Assembly (NCBI GenBank): GCA_007026445.1
Contig: VDMD01000079.1
Location: 1 to 64,000, forward strand
Reading direction: 5' to 3'
DNA length: 64,000 nucleotides
Source of the DNA: Schizophyllum amplum
Lineage: Eukaryota; Basidiomycota; Agaricomycetes; Agaricales; Schizophyllaceae
Part shown: positions 11,263 through 26,000 of the stretch, piece after piece
Position numbering within the stretch: position 1 is the stretch's first letter
How the letters are laid out: every line of letters starts with the position of its first letter
Program-made: the position numbers and the translations under genes
The notes under the pieces: model-generated
Databases searched by the model: none
Told to the model about the DNA's origin: nothing
Seen by the model: the letters and a program-made list of their open reading frames with translations, nothing else

Positions 11263-12337
11263 CCAGGCGGATCCTGGATGCGACACGGGGGGAGGGGGAC
11301 GACGTCGAAGCGAGTACGAATACAGCCGGGTTCAGGGAACTGGCCAACTTTCCAAGTCGCGAATTACAATGCAGAGTCTACGCCACAAATTCCGCACATT
11401 GCCGGACGATTCATGGATGTGGCGCCGTGCCACGAACAGTCCTCTTGTCTTCTACCATTACTTATATCGACCAGGCGACCAACCCGCGTGTGGTGTTTGA
11501 CATGACTTTTCCATAGCTTCTTCCTTGGAGGCGGCGTAAAGCCATCCTCTCCCGCATATCTTCAACCTAACATGACCTTGTTCAAACGTTCACGGGAGCC
11601 GCTGAGAGTCGCTCGTTAACACCTTCAGCAAGGATTGTTACGCAATCCCGAAAGGTGCGTGCCCGTCCCTCGCACATTCCCTCTTTACTGACAGGGCTAC
11701 GTAGATACTGCAGGTGTTACTGAACTTCAGCGCTGCTTAGGCTGAATTCAATTGCTCCTCCGGGACAGTAAAGCGCTCATACTTAGCAGGAGGCGCAAGG
11801 GACGAAGCAAGACTAGCTCCACCGTATGGTCGAGTCCGAAGGGAACCACTCGCGTCTGTAAGAGCATGACAGCGGCCTGGCGTAGACAACCTCCAGCCGG
11901 CCGCTGCCGACATGCAGAGCCAGATCGCCCGCGAGCTGGCGGAAGGTGTTCCTTTGCCACTGGCTATAAAGACCAACATGGCCGAATGCTCCCGAAGTCC
12001 TGATTGCGATCATGCTTCCGAGGACCGTTCTCCCTTACCCTTTTGTCTTTACACATAGCGCAAATGCACTTTGACCCTGCACAGAGTCCTACTCTTGCAT
12101 AACTTCCAGTGCACACTTCAGAAAGGTACAATTTCTACTTCGATATAATACTGACAGGCGCGCGAGGGCACGACACGTTTGTGCACTAACATTGTCCAGA
12201 CACTTCAATCACGTTCATACTAGAATCCATCTGCAAGAGCGACAGCCTACCGTTCGTATATTAGCAGCGATTTCACGCGACGAAAATGTGTGCTTACCAC
12301 AAGAACAATTCACTATTCCTCTCGAATCAAGCCCAGA
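11263..12337. other. Intergenic region, no supported gene
   Basis: About 1.1 kb between the sirtuin start and the 3' end of the giant gene. Short frames on both strands lack domain content or splice support. The left part should contain the sirtuin promoter; no TATA box or other defined element was seen. Confidence 0.55.
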
Positions 12338-15300
12338 TCAAGCCTCCGGCCTTCCATGCACTGCAGAAGCCAGGTAAGCGCTCATTATCAATTTACATAG
12401 CAAACAACCGTGCTCACCATCATCGTCGTTTAGGAACTCGTCGCTCGCCAACGCGTTGCCATATAACATCTGCCCGATGTGCGTGAGCAAGAACCCTTGC
12501 CCCTTGCGCCGCAGGTCCACGAGCGTCCGGAACATCGCAGTCGGGCTGCGCTCGAACCGACAATCCTCAATGTCCAGACCAGCCCGCGCCTGCTCAGATC
12601 GCACGAAGCCGTCGACGCCGACCTGGCCTTTCATCGCGTCCGGGATCTCGTCGAGGTACAACCCGAGCATCTGGCACACCTCGCGGTACGCAGCCTCGTC
12701 GCGCAGGAACAGATTGCCAGCGAAGAGGTGCAACTCGTGGAGGACCGTCCTCGCGGGCGGTGCATAGGTCGTCGCAGCCGATGACGGCGTGATGTACGAG
12801 GGCGTGATGAGGAACGTCATGTCGTCGAAGGCGCGCATGTTGCTCGAGGTGCGCGGCGTGTAGAGGTGCAGGCGCACGTCGCTGGACTGGCGGACGTCTT
12901 TCATGATCTCGTTGGCTTCGAAGGGGCTGATGAGTACGAGCGCGTCCGGCGCCTTGCGCGTCGACACGATCCAGTGCACGGGGCGGACGAAGCCGTCCTT
13001 CTCGTGCGACGCCCTGGGTGACAGCTCGATGGTCTCGACAAAGTCGTGCGTCGCCACGACGTTCCTTCCTTGGAAGAAGGAGCGGGACAACAGCCCAATC
13101 TCCTGGTGTACCGAAGTGACGGCGAGGCAGTCGCGCAGGGTCCGGAAGTTTGTGAGGGATGGTATGTCTCCTCGCACGAGGCGAGCAAGCATGGGGTCGA
13201 CGCAGTGTGGCTTAGGTTTGGCGGGCGGGGCGCGCTGGATCTCCCGTTCGGTCTCCTTCTCGTGTGCGAGCTCGCGTTCTTGTTCCTCCAGCAGCTGGCT
13301 GTTGTGCGATATGCTGAAGCCATACTGCTCACACCGCTTCAAGATCTCGCGCTGGCCTTCGGTCGGTTCCTTCCCATTGTCGGTGGTCTCGGCGACATCG
13401 TGTGGACCGTAGAGCTCCCTCAGCGGGTGCGCTTCACGCTCGAGCAAGATACGGGCCAGCCCGTCCGAGTCCAAGGTGCTTTTGTTGTAAGCCTCCCATC
13501 CCGCTTGACGAACGTCGAAGTTCATGCCTTGGTTCGCCCACAGCGCTCCGTTCTCCGTCGTCTGCCGAATTGTCTCCTGCATCGTCCACAGCAGCACGTC
13601 GGACGAGTCAAGATGCTCCTTGGGCTCCTTGATGCTCTCCTGGATACGCGTTCGGATCTCGCATGATGCGAGGAAGAGAACGGAATGACCATCGGAGCGG
13701 CCAAGCTTCCTCATCCTCATGCACCCTGGGAAGTATATTAACGAGACGCCTCAGGCAGGGCGCAACATAACATACCTTGCATCAGCTTATCCTTCGTCAA
13801 CTTGGGGCCCAGCGTCACCAAGGCGCGTGTGCCCTCTGGCAGCTTCAGGTCTGTCCCTCTTGTATGTGCCTCATCAAGATACACCAACGTCTTGCCCAAC
13901 TGATCGCGGTAGAAAGACCGCCGCAATTGCTCGACGCTGCCGTCCCTCGTGCGCACGTACAGCTCGTCGTCGCTATCGAAGTAAACTGCGGCTTCTACCT
14001 CCTCTCTGGTGTCCTGCTCGAGCCATCGACGGGCCATCTCTGCGTTGTCGAGTTCCAGCACCTGCGCACCCACATCTAGAATGACGGACACATGCGGCTT
14101 GGACTGGACGGTTTCCGCGATGATGCCAGAGGCGTCGCAATCCTTGCAGATCACTGTGCGGTTCTCAGGTCGCAGGACGTAGCCGAGGACCAAGGCGTTC
14201 GTGTGCAGCTGCGAGGGCAAGTCTTCCTGCACGATGGACGTCGGGAGCATGTACTTATTATCGTTCGTTCCGCTGAATCCCGTGGTCGGACGACCTTTGC
14301 TGCGAGCAAGGTCCCATGCATTCGTCGTGAGCTTGTGCTCGAACTGCCTGGCCTCCTTCGGGAATACGCATTCCGAGAGATAGAAGTCGACGACTGACTT
14401 GACGCGGCGCAGAGTCGGGTAGATGACATTGCAGCGCTGGCTGGCGTCCTTGAGGTTGATACCCTTCAGCGTCCGGAGGTTCTGCGGCACCTCTAGGCCC
14501 TTGATCCAGTACTCGTAGCGCAAAGCAGGGTTGTCGGTGGTGAGGAGACGATCGAAGGCCGTGTCGAGCTCTGCGTCCTGCAGTCCGCCGTAGTAGTAGG
14601 CGAGCGACGTGAGCGTCAGTATGACGTCCGGATGGCCAAACTCGGCTCTTAAGGCGGGTGAGTCCTTGGCACGATACGGGACCGCCAATCTCGAACGGCT
14701 GAGGTCCAGGCCGTAATCCACGCGCCATCGCTTCTCTTTGAATGCAAGCCCCAGTATGCCGTGCGCGAAGAGACCTCGCAGAAGGAGCAGGTGCGGGTAA
14801 GAGTCACCGCTGTAAGCTTCGAGCTCCTGCGCTTCTTCCAGGCTCACATCATGCGTGGAGATAAACTGCCGCGCTGCGTCCAGCTTCTTCGAAGGGTAGC
14901 TGCGGAAAGGGAGGAGAGGTATGGCGTTCCGATGGACGATATCGTGGAGGCACAACGATATAAGGTGTCGGTAAGCCGCTTGAGTGAGTATCCGCATGCG
15001 ACGGAATTGCTGAACGGCGTTACAGCCGCTTTCAACGTCGAGGCCATCCGGATGGGCGGTCGACACGGCATCGACGTTGGCGTTGATCAGGCTCAGCACC
15101 TGCTGGATGATGAGCCATCTCTCCGGCTGTCCCTCCAAGGGTCCTGGGCTTCCGACGGTGTATACTAGTTGGTACTTGTGGCTGAAAACCTCGTCGCTTT
15201 CGTCAACAATGTAACGCGAGCAGTCTGCCAGCAACTGTTGAGTGTCCAGCAAGGCACGCGTATCCGCATCGACAGGGCGGTCGCAAAGCATGCTACTTCC

Positions 15301-18300
15301 CATGAGCTGGAAGGAGAGCAGGTGCTCCGGCTGGCAAAGTAGGATCCCGCCCACTTCGATACATTCCTTGAAGAGTTGGCTAATGTCGCGGATGGAGCTC
15401 GAAGTGATTGTCGTATCGCGGCTGAATGGCAGGTAGAATAAACGGCGATTAGCTAGCCCGCAGATGCGTTGACCGAGAAGATGGAACATCTGAGTGCATA
15501 GTGGCTTGAGGACAACGACGCATGCGAGATTTTCGCCGTCAGCGCATGCTGTCGAAGTGATCGGGATGATGACCTGTGTTGCATGTCTGCATTAGCGACA
15601 GGAGTCCGGGTCAAACAATACAGTGGGCGATGACATACCGACGACTTTCCTTCACCCATGTTCAGCTGCATGACCCTGTTATGTTGGCTCATCATGCTAC
15701 GAGCAATGTCTGCCTGCACAGCCCGGATGGTGACATTGCTATCGAGCTGGATAAGGAGCCAATCCGGATAGGCATGCGCGTCATAACCTTGTCCGACATT
15801 CGTGCTCAGCTCCTTGTCGAAATCGGCGCCATGCAGCTGATCCAGCCGTCGTTCCCTTTGTAGCTGAACTAGAGACTCCGCGAATAGTGTGAGAGCTTGC
15901 ATCCAGGGCGTATTGCGAAGTGCGTGACGACGAGGGAGCGCCAGACACGACAAGATACTTCGAACGCCTAAGCTGGGCCAATTTCCGCCGAAGTACAGCG
16001 CCTGCTCAAAAGCGGTGGCTGGCGCCAAAGCGCTCACAATGTCATTATGCAGAATGATCTGCACGTTGTGCTTCCTCTCGACTGTTCTGCCGTGCAGCGG
16101 AACGGTTGAAGAAGACCCCGTGGCCATTGCGGCTGCACAGTCGCCCAGATCATCCTTGTACTGCTCGCTGAAGCGATGCTCTGTCGTGAGTCTGTCGATA
16201 AGCAGATGCACACCAGATTGCTGGCGTCCAGGACGCTCATCGCGTATAACATGGTCCACCGGCGGTGCTATGCGGACGCGCATCAATCTCTCCGATGGAG
16301 CTGGTCTGGTAGCCATCGACCGTAGAATGTCGGGCGTTACATATAGCGGAGTTGGTACGTGAGACGACGGTGGCGAAGGGATGCGGCGAAGTCCCAAAGA
16401 ACGTTGACCCGGAAAAGCGTCGAGTATCAGTTGAAGCTCCGAGGCATGCTGGCGAAGCTGACGGTTATGCGCCATTGAGCAGAATAGTGCGCATACCTCG
16501 CGCTGTAGCTTCTCTAGATCAAGTAGGGGGTACCGCGTGGCACAGGAGTATGGCCATCGTGGTTCTGAGCATGGCCATTGCCGCCTGAGGTCTTCAACCA
16601 GGGCTTGAACTTGTTCTTCCAAGTTATCCCGATATGCGCGTCGGCAGCGGGATTCATAGTTCTCCCCGCTTTCGCCGCTCCGTTGCGGTAGCTCGTACTC
16701 CGAGGACTGCGTGAACGGCACCTCGAATTGTCGAATTGTGTCTTCGAGGTTCAGAACTCTCGACGGAGACATGTCCCACCCGTCGTCAAGCTTGAACCCT
16801 GTCCGAGGGAGATGCGCGTCTGCTGAACTAATGGCTCTGCTGTTCCGCTCACCATGAACGGCGAGACCCACAATTGAGTGAATGAGATCATCGGAGAGAG
16901 CGTCTCGGTAGGCCAGGAAAGGGAGCGTGAACATGAGGGAGTACCTGTGGCTTCGGATTGACGTAGTGAGACACCGCTTGTATAGCGAGAACCATATTGT
17001 TGGCTGAGAACGGGGGGCGTGAAGACAGGGTCGAACGAGCGGGAAGTCGTCTGGCTCTGATGAGAAGTCGCTCCATTTTGTGAAGTGCTCCCAAAGTTCC
17101 GTGGTGGCGTCGACATTCGGATCCCATGTACGTACTCGGAACGCGATGTCTTGCACCTGCAGCAGGCGAGTTGCGAAATCAGGGCGGGCTGTCCAAGAGA
17201 ATGTAGTGTCGGTCGAAGCGGTCGCTGGGCCAAATGTCAGATAACAAATAACGCGATAAGAGCTCAAACTAACCAATGGCAATATTGTTCATCTGCCACT
17301 GATCTGCATAGGGGCAAAAACGCGCGGTTCGTTGTGATGCTCGCAGCCGAAGGCCCTCCTCCCCTTCGTGTACCATGTCAGGCAGCCTGGATTGAGCAGA
17401 GGGTGCGTCGAATACGGATCTGCGACGCGCGTATGTGACGATATCTGTGACGAGCGGTGCAAAGAGCTCGCTCTGTGATAGAGGCGACAGAGACGATGCC
17501 CACTCCGTGGTTTCCATGACCTGTAAGTGCTGAGGGTAAAATCTCCGGGCAGGAGTCAGCGACGATATCTGGGATAACAGATTCATGTCTTCTGGTGAGA
17601 GTGCCGTGAAGGCAAACGACGACGCAGATTGTAACATTCTGAGAGCGCGATCGACACCGCGCTCATCCGTCAGAGGATCTCGCTGATGCGACGAAGACAA
17701 TGCATGCAGGTAGACAAGCGTTAACCAGCTGTCCAGGCCTCCGTCGGACTTGACTTGGCCAACCAGTGCATCCACGTCGAAAACGTGCGCTTCGACGCGA
17801 GCGGACGGGTCGCATGGCAGCTCGACTGAGATCCGTGGATGATGAGCGCGAGCCGTGACCACAATTGGAGCCGCTGGAATGATGATGCGCTGCTGCGAGA
17901 AAGTACCGCGAGAATGGAGCACTAGCTTCTCGACACCAGAAAGCGTACCAATGTCGCGCGAGGCAGAGATCACGTAATGCGGGAACTCCTTGGATGCCAG
18001 GTGCCCGCCCTCGTCGAAGCAAAACTCCAGCCGGTAACGGGGAAGGTGCGTGGTCAAAGCGATACCGGCCGCCGTACCCGAAGTCGCAAGAACTACGAGG
18101 AGATTGAGCGAGGACTTCTCCAGCGGCTTGAATACGCCACTCAGGCGGTGGACTAGTGCGCTGTGTGGGCATATGATTTGACGGCCTAAGTCAGCTACCA
18201 CCAATTCGGGGCGAGTAGCGACATGGCGAAGTGTCCATTTCGTCGCGGTGGCAGGGTGCCAACCCAATTTCTTGTGTCTCGGAACGAAGTCCAGCTGCGC

Positions 18301-21300
18301 CTCGTCCAATGCGTGATAGACGGCGATGCACTCCACAAGCAGAACATTGGGTATGTCGCCCTTTAACTTGCTCTGTGGCACAAACTCTGACACCCTGCCT
18401 TCCAGGTCGCGAATTCTGACGATCAGATCGTTGCCATCCATGAGAAAGTGAAGCTTGAAAAAAATAGCGTTCAGATAAAGTGCCACGTAGTAGGTAAATC
18501 AGCGAATCGAACCTCATAATCATTTAACGCGAATTGAGATTGGTAGGTCATACCGACCATCGTCGAAGGCAGTATCTGCATCTGGTACTGATTGAACGAA
18601 CATGAGTGCAGAAAATAATGATTAGTGGAACACTACATACCTGGCTGGGAAAGATCTCCTGGTATAGGGGGTGGCTCAGAATGTCGCTTGGAAGAGCCTG
18701 GAACGACGCGCCATCTACTTGGATCGAACCGTCGAGCAGATGAACATGGACAGTCCTGTCCCGCTCCGTGGATGTGCGACAAGTCACCCAGCGCGTGCCG
18801 GGAACTTGACGCCAGGCTGTCCTCGCCGATCTTGCAAATCCGGGCCATATCTTCCGAACAGCAGTATCGATGCCCGTATTGCCATTCAAGATAGCGTTCT
18901 GAAGCGAATCCAGCAGGGATACAGAGAGCTGGATGTCATTCTCCACCAGAGCGCGAAGTTCTTGGGGCAGCTTCGACAGGTCCGAAGGAAGCTGCTGGTG
19001 AAGGACGATACAGCATTCAAGATAGTCCGATACCGCGCTGCCATCGCCAAAGACGTCCTCGCAAGCGTGATAGGTGTCCCGGCCAGCAATACAGACCTGA
19101 ATCAGACGATGACGAAGATCATTCCTTGCATCGCTAGACATGTCTGGTCCCGTCTTTCGCATGGCGGCTAGTATTTCGGCCATCCATCTCATGCAGACGC
19201 GTCGCAAGTCAGTTTGCACGAAGGCTCTCGCGTGAGTGCGCGCAGACGCGGAGAGCGGCAATAGCTCGTGAAGTCGATGACCGACCAGGGACAGGGTGGA
19301 TGCCATCCATGCCTCCTCCCAATTTTCGTCGCACGTCAGGTATCGACGGCGAAGAACGTCCAATGCCTGGGCGGCAAACTGCTCGTCGGAGATAATGGCA
19401 TGTGTCTCCCGCGCAGAGCATGGCTGCCGCGATGATTTCTCGGCCTGTAGCGCTGCTTGACGGATGAGCGTATGCACGGCCGGGTCGGCAAGCTTCAAAA
19501 CGGCGATGTCAAGTTGCAAAACGATGTTGTACCACTGGAGTCGATTTCCGGCACGAAGATTTCCGAAGGCCTCCCATTCGTGCATCGACAGTTGAGTGGC
19601 ACAGCTGGACTGTCTAGCGATAACTTCGTTCGGAGTGTGTGCCGTGCCTGACAACGTCCACTCGAGCGAGGCGTATGGGCCCGACAAGGCAGGTGTGCAA
19701 TGAGGGCGTAAGTCCATCTCTGGCATTGCTGAGGGCAGGAAGCCGGATGCTCTGTCATATAGCCACCAGCGAGGACCATGGTTCTTCAAGACGTCGTCCT
19801 CGCTGCATGGAAGAGGGCGAACGTTGTAGTGCGCTACCAAAAAAGATTTGCGATCCGAGGCAAGCGTGACATGTGGGTCTCCGGTCGCGGCTCCGAATAT
19901 CGACCGCTGTAAATCTGCATATCCATCGAGTATGTGATTTGCGTCGCGGCGCGGCGAGTCCAGGCTGCGTGCGAACATCCTGATCAACTGGCATGTCACG
20001 GATCGCCAGAGAGAGAACAAAGGTGGAACTTGGAGCTCGAACACCATTAGACCTGCAAGATGCGTATCGCTCGGTAGAGGTTCCTCGAATACGCGGATTG
20101 ACTTGCTTCTGGCCTGCTCCTCCAGGTCACACTTCGTGCAACTGGAACTATGAGAAGTATAGCTTGCGCCCCAGCGATTATACGATGTGTAGAACTCGCA
20201 AGACCTCCGGGCCGCCTCTGCGAGAAGCTCGGTCCGCTCCCGCTCGAGCTCAGAGTGCTCGACCCGCTTCCTCCTTTTCTCCGCCTTGCCTGCGTCTTCG
20301 ATTCTCGTACGGAGGCGACGGAGCTCGTGGGTGGAAGCTGCATAGCGAGCGCCGAAGGTCGATGAATAACTAAGTTGTGGGTCAAGCGTATATACCGAGC
20401 CGGAGGACGCATTCCTTTTGCGGTCGAAGAAATGCTGCTCGATCCGTGATAGCCTGCACATCGAGCATCTCGCGCGAAGGAGCAACGCTTCCAGAGGTTC
20501 GCCGGTGAGCTCTGGCAGATACTCCTTGAGCAAGGGTATGGCCTCGGTAGCCGTCTTGTCCAAGATGACCCAAAGATCCATGACGTTGAGAAATGCGAGC
20601 GAAAAGAGTTCCGGGTTGTGATCGTTCCCGGACCGCATGAAGCGCCCGAGAACATCGATACTGCACTTCATAAGGCTCCGAATGATATCCCGACGTTCGT
20701 GCACGCTTGTCGAGTCCATCCAGGACGAGGACCGGTCTGAGGCCAGCCACGTCGATATGTCATTCATAGCCTCCAGGACCTCGTGCAGCGCTCCTTGGCC
20801 TTCGAAGGATTGCGGTGGTGAAAGGCCGACGAGCCGGCGCGACGTCGGCAGTGCGGCCTCAAACGCGGAAGCATCAAAGGTATTGGAGGTCTGCTTCAGG
20901 GTCTCGTCGCGGGAGATGACACCCGCGAGGTAAGGTCGGCTGTTCTTCAGTGAGAGCACACAACCGTCGCTGATCTCTGCTTCCGACGGTGGGCTAAGAT
21001 CGATCGGCAAAGCTTCCTCCTTCCGGAATGCGGCCATTCGTTCGTCCAATTTACAGGACAAAGACTTGATTCGCTGGAAGATATCGCTGATCGGAAAGCC
21101 GTCTACGACAACCTGAGAGTGCCGAAGCTTGGACATTCGGGTGGCGATCTTCGCATTCATGACGTACAGGACGTCGTCCGCGATCGCTGCAGATGTTGTC
21201 GCTTGAGCTTCCGACAACAATCGATCGAGCAAGGTGGCGATAAACGCCTTGTAGCCATACTGGGCAGCAGAGACGTCTTTGAGAGCCGTATGAAGCGCGA

Positions 21301-22127
21301 TTTTCAACAACAGAAGGACAGGAGAACGCCGCCAGGGTAAGTCGGCGTTTTTCCACAGGACGTGGTCGCCGAGCCGCTTTGTGACGTACGTCGTTTCCGG
21401 TAAACAGACGTCGTCTTTGTCGCCAGAGAAGTTGCGTATGACGGACGGAAGAAATTCCGTGATATACCACGGGTTGGTTGACTCGCGATACTCGGGTTGA
21501 GTATTACCAGCCTTTTTCGTCTGCGGGACAGCGTCCGGGAACTCCAGGATGTGCATCTCGGGGAGGTATTCGCAGAGAACTGCCACGAGATCGACATCAG
21601 CGGGCATCGGAAGGCGAGGGGAGTTGGGAAACTGCGCGATGACTTTTCCAATGGTCGTCGTCACCGCCGCGGTGGGTAGCGTTGTGAAGAACGATTCGTA
21701 GGTCAAAGTTTGTCTGTCGAGCTTGCGCAGGATGACGCCGGCATTCTGGGCGCCTACGTAGATAGGCATGGCATCTATGAGTCGATGTGAGTTCGCACCC
21801 TCACCAAACCTTCGGAAACGTACCTCCTGGTAACATCCCATTAATGATCTCGTTCAGTCGGCGCGCTTCCATTGGGACACCTTCCCCACAAAAGACCCGG
21901 CCGAAATTTTCCAGCATTCGCACCACGCAATTCCAGCGCTCAGTAGTGCGTGGTTCTACATCATGCTGAGCGCCGAGGCGCCGCAGAAACTCCCGACCAC
22001 TCTCAACGATGTGGGAGACAAGTCCGCACGCTTTTTTGGCCGAGCCATCGTATTGCTGAGGAAGTTTGGGCGGTAGGAAAAAGTGATTTATTTTATAAAG
22101 GAGGATCTCCTCAGGGCTGTCGCCCAT
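12338..22127 (-). CDS. Giant DUF6606-DUF3638-DUF3645 protein (3,135 aa)
   Basis: Eight exons: 22127-21824, 21774-18641, 18587-18513, 18453-17274, 17224-15639, 15573-13776, 13725-12418, 12360-12338. They sum to 9,408 nt, exactly 3,136 codons with the stop. The N-terminus (YKINHFFLPPKLPQ) is the DUF6606 start. Around residue 2,080 MQLNMGEGKSSVIIPI is the DUF3638 core with a Walker-A-like loop. Later GFSGTNDNKYMLP and YLDEAHTRGTDLKLP...TLGPKLTKDKLMQGCMRMRKLG are the DUF3645-type motifs, the DEAH string recalling helicase motif II. Databases often label the family ubiquitinyl hydrolase, but I see no classical Cys/His/Asp protease triad and would keep the function open (possibly an NTP-dependent factor). 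Many codons of the middle part show no recognised domain. A degenerate copy of its 3' end lies at 28500. Confidence 0.9.
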
Positions 22128-23006
22128 AGCTAAGGAGGCAATGTCAACGTTAATGCGAGACTATGAGTTGTAGCTGCAAACTGACCGTCAGACGGCTTGA
22201 GGGAGAAGTGCAAACAGCGATGTGGTGGTAGAGAACGAAAGACGGACTCTGTGGGCACGTTGCAGCCACGCCTTCTCGACTATCGATTGCGAACTTCCTA
22301 TATGCAGAATTGCAGACGCCTTCCGTGCGATAGCATAGGCGCGCGCCTACTCGCGCGCGGGGATTGCCAGGCGCTTGGCGAACTTCCATTCAGCGGGTGC
22401 GGACCCTCCGGGGCCCAGAAGTCCGAGAATCCTAGTATCCAAAGAGGGACGACGCCAAAGATAGGGCTCCTGCAAGTCTTGCTCGACATCCAAGGAGTCA
22501 GCCTCAGGACCGTCTAGTCAGAGTGTTGAGAGACGTGAGCAAAGATGAAGTGAGAGCGACAAAGACATGGCACCCACTGGACACATGCTGGAACTCGTCC
22601 TGGAACATCGGACTACCATAGCCAACGATCCACGGTTGAATGCAGACAGAACGTGCGAGTCGATGTCCATTGTCAGCCCGTTCGCAAATTCCCGGATAGG
22701 AATTTGCACAACAGAGACAAACAGTCCGCCACGAAGCCTTCCCTTGCGCTTATCAGTCCCGGATTGGCCCCGTCTCCTTCACATTCGGTTTGACTTGATG
22801 TTCAGCGTTTATAGGATCCTGCAGCAAACTTAAACATCAAGATACGACAAATGGCAGAAAGCGTAGCAAACAGCGCGGTAACTAATGGTACAGATATCCA
22901 AGATCGAGCGCTACGTACAGGTACATATATATCGACAGATTGGATCGAGAACAGAGCAGCTAGCATAGTACATACGAATAAAAGGCAAAGACATCCGCCC
23001 TTATTC
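22128..23006. other. Intergenic region upstream of the giant gene
   Basis: No gene recognised. It must contain the promoter of the giant gene and the 3' flank of Argonaute, both on the minus strand. A GCGCGCGC-rich patch (22338-22362) is the only compositional oddity. Confidence 0.55.
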
Positions 23007-26000
23007 TCAGAGATAGAACATTGTGTCTTTCAATGCCGGGTGCGCCCCGCCATGCCACATGTCCTGCGCCTCCCGGTACACCTCCTGCTCCTGGTCCGAT
23101 CCGCCAGACGTTGCAGTCGCCCGGGGCACACGGCTGATGCCCTGCAGCAGCGGATGCAGGTAGCACCGGCCCCGCTCGCATGCAAGGTCCGCGTAGTAGG
23201 CTGGGCTAACCAGGCTCACCGCCTTCGTCGCGCGCGCGAACATATACGACACGTTGTTGGTGAGCGACTGCAGGTCATCGGCTGTGAAGTTCATCTCGTC
23301 ATGCACCACGTAGTAGTGGGTCGGCTTGGTCGTTCCGTTGAGTCCCCCGTGGGCTTGGAGGAAAAAGTCGAACTCGTAGATGGCGGTGACACCACGATCG
23401 ACGACAGTGCCGGCCTTCGGGTTGCCCTTGTGGTCGGCGCCGTTGCTGTCGGTGGGAAAGAAGCGCGTGTGATGACGCTTGCCTGAGCGCAAAATGAGCA
23501 AGAGTATCCGTGAAATACGTCGTCCCACGTACCGCAGATCACGATGGTGAGCTTGGGGTTGTACTTGATGCTCACTGAGTCGAACTTCTTGAAGGCTGCC
23601 TTGATCTCGGGCATTTCTTCCGCTACGACAGTGGCGAATTGGCCCTTGACGTACGTCAGTGCATTGCCGGCATATACTCAGAAAAGGAGACAGACCTCAG
23701 ATACACCATCCCGATAAACCAGAACACGGCGAGGCAAAGCATTGTTGCGCGTCTTGTACAGCGTCAGGCGCTCGACCATCATGGTCTTTAAGTTGGTGAC
23801 CATCTGCAGAAATCGTCAGCACGTCTCTGACTTTCGCTAAACAGACATGCTGTTAACCTCCTTCTTGGTTTCCTGGATGTCGAGGCTGCACGGGAACTGG
23901 CCGTAGTTATCGTCTACGCTTGCCACGACGGCGGCGACGGACGGTGTGCCTTTGACAGTCGACGGACCCGGATGCGTCACATCGATGCCAACAAGCATCG
24001 TCGACTCCTGCTTCAGCCACCCAACGCTACCAGGGTCGAGTCCATGGCTGCAAGACCCGTCAGAGACGAAGCTAATCGAAAATGAGTGAACACACTTGTT
24101 CCCGCCCAGCTTCATGTTCATCTTGAGGGCGACGTTAGCGAAGTACTGCAATTGACCTGCAACCCAGCATCAGTTGCGAGACATTGTGAGTAGTAGACTG
24201 GTCGTCATACCTTTCTGGTTCCTGATCTTGCTAGACTGCACACAAACGGTACCGATCCCGAGGAACGAGTCGCAGAGGTGCTTGAGGCCGGAGTAGATGT
24301 GCTTATCGCCGTTGGCCAATATGACGAGCATGATATTTGGCTTCGGCCTGGCCTGCTCCATCAAAGCCTTGCGAATAGCCGTAATGCTTGCGTTTGTTGG
24401 TGAGTGCTCATTCCCTCAAACGGGAGACAATACTTACGAATTCTTCCGCGTCGGGTCGCTCCCGTCCTTTGGTACGAGGGCTATATCATACACAGGCGGC
24501 GACTTCTGCTGCACGGCCATCCCACTCGTGGCGCACATACTCGCAAATCCTTCGATGACGGGACGCAGCGCCGGGTCGGTGCGGGATTGAAACTCGTCCC
24601 TGGCCCGATCGTGCAGCAGTACCACCGCCCAGTTATTCAATACCGCGCCCTTCGCGAAGCGCACGTTGCGCAGGTTCCAGCTGGCGCGGTCGTCGACCTC
24701 CGGCTCGCCCCGGCCATACTTGATCTTCGGGGGCGTCAGGATGCGCCCCGGAACAACCGTCATCTCCTTCCCGATCGAGATGCCGAACGCAGCGAGCGGA
24801 CCAGCGTCTTGCGCGTACCCGAGCTTCTGCATGCCCATGTTGGCGATGAGGGAGGCGTTGATGGCGGGCGGCTGCGCCGCGACGGTGATCATGCGCGCCG
24901 TATGTTCGTCCGTGAGCCTGCCTTTGAATGCCTGGTTGGGCATGATCTGGCAGAGCTCGGGCGGAAGCAAGTTCTCCTTCGTCGAGCCGACGTTCACAAG
25001 CGGGATCTCGGGATGCTCAAGACGGCGGTTATACTCTGAGAAATGAATGAGAAGTGCTCAATATGCAACGCTGGGCACTCACTTCTAGCAAAGTACTCTT
25101 CGACAGTGACCACCTTATTGTACTCAGCGCAATGGAAGGTGTGCTGCCTGGCGTTGACGTTGGAAAGGTTCTTGATGGTTTTGCGGTAACCTAAGTGCGT
25201 CGCGATGATGCGTAGCCCCTTGACAAACACAGTCGGACGAGCACCGAAACTAGCATCCTTGAACTCGAGCATAGCCCTATCCAGTCGGCCTTCCTTGTAG
25301 AACGCAGTAGTGCAAACTATGGACAGTGAGATAGAGCAGCGATGGTTCTGGACTCGTCACTTACCGTTGACGTTGACCATGAGCTGGTGGTGGCTCGGCC
25401 GCACGGACGTGAAGAATCCTTTCCAGGCTTCAAGGCCGCCTCCGAGGTCGAAAGGCTGGGCGCCCTGGTCCTTAAAGAAGAAGCGGTTGCGGCCAACGAG
25501 CACGCCACCTCCGGGACGGTTGGCGTACGCCGCGAGCACAACTAGTGTGAAAGGTTAGCGAGAAGCGACGAAGACAGAATAAGACGTACTGTTAAGGGCC
25601 GAGATGATCGGCAGAATGTCGTATCCGCGATACTGGGGCTGGCCCGCAAGGTAGCTGAGAATGCTCAGACAGGATGCGCATTCCGCAGAAGACACTCACT
25701 TGTGCAGGTGGCTTGTGTCGATCTCTTGAATGAACTCGATGGTCAGGGTATACTCCTTTCCATCCGCACGCGGGCCGTCTTGATCTTCGTCATAGTACGG
25801 CACACGCACGACAATCGGCTCCTTCAAGCGCTTAGCCGCGATCATGCGCGACGACGAGTCGTGGGCGACGTTGTTCCGCAGACCCAGGGAAGCCCACTCG
25901 GGGCGTTGCTCGGCCAGCTGGAAGATGCGCTTCTTGACGCGGCGGTTCGCAGTGCCAGCGACGGGCGTGATCTGCACATCGTATTCGTACAGTGGGCGTT

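Noticed and set aside
12456..13666. Plus-strand frames of 100-200 codons opposite the giant gene
   Set aside because: They are antisense shadows of a GC-rich exon whose minus-strand frame has clear family motifs.
18480..18515. CGAATCGAACCTC, similar to a tRNA T-arm
   Set aside because: No acceptor stem, anticodon arm or D-arm nearby; it lies at an exon-intron junction of the giant gene.
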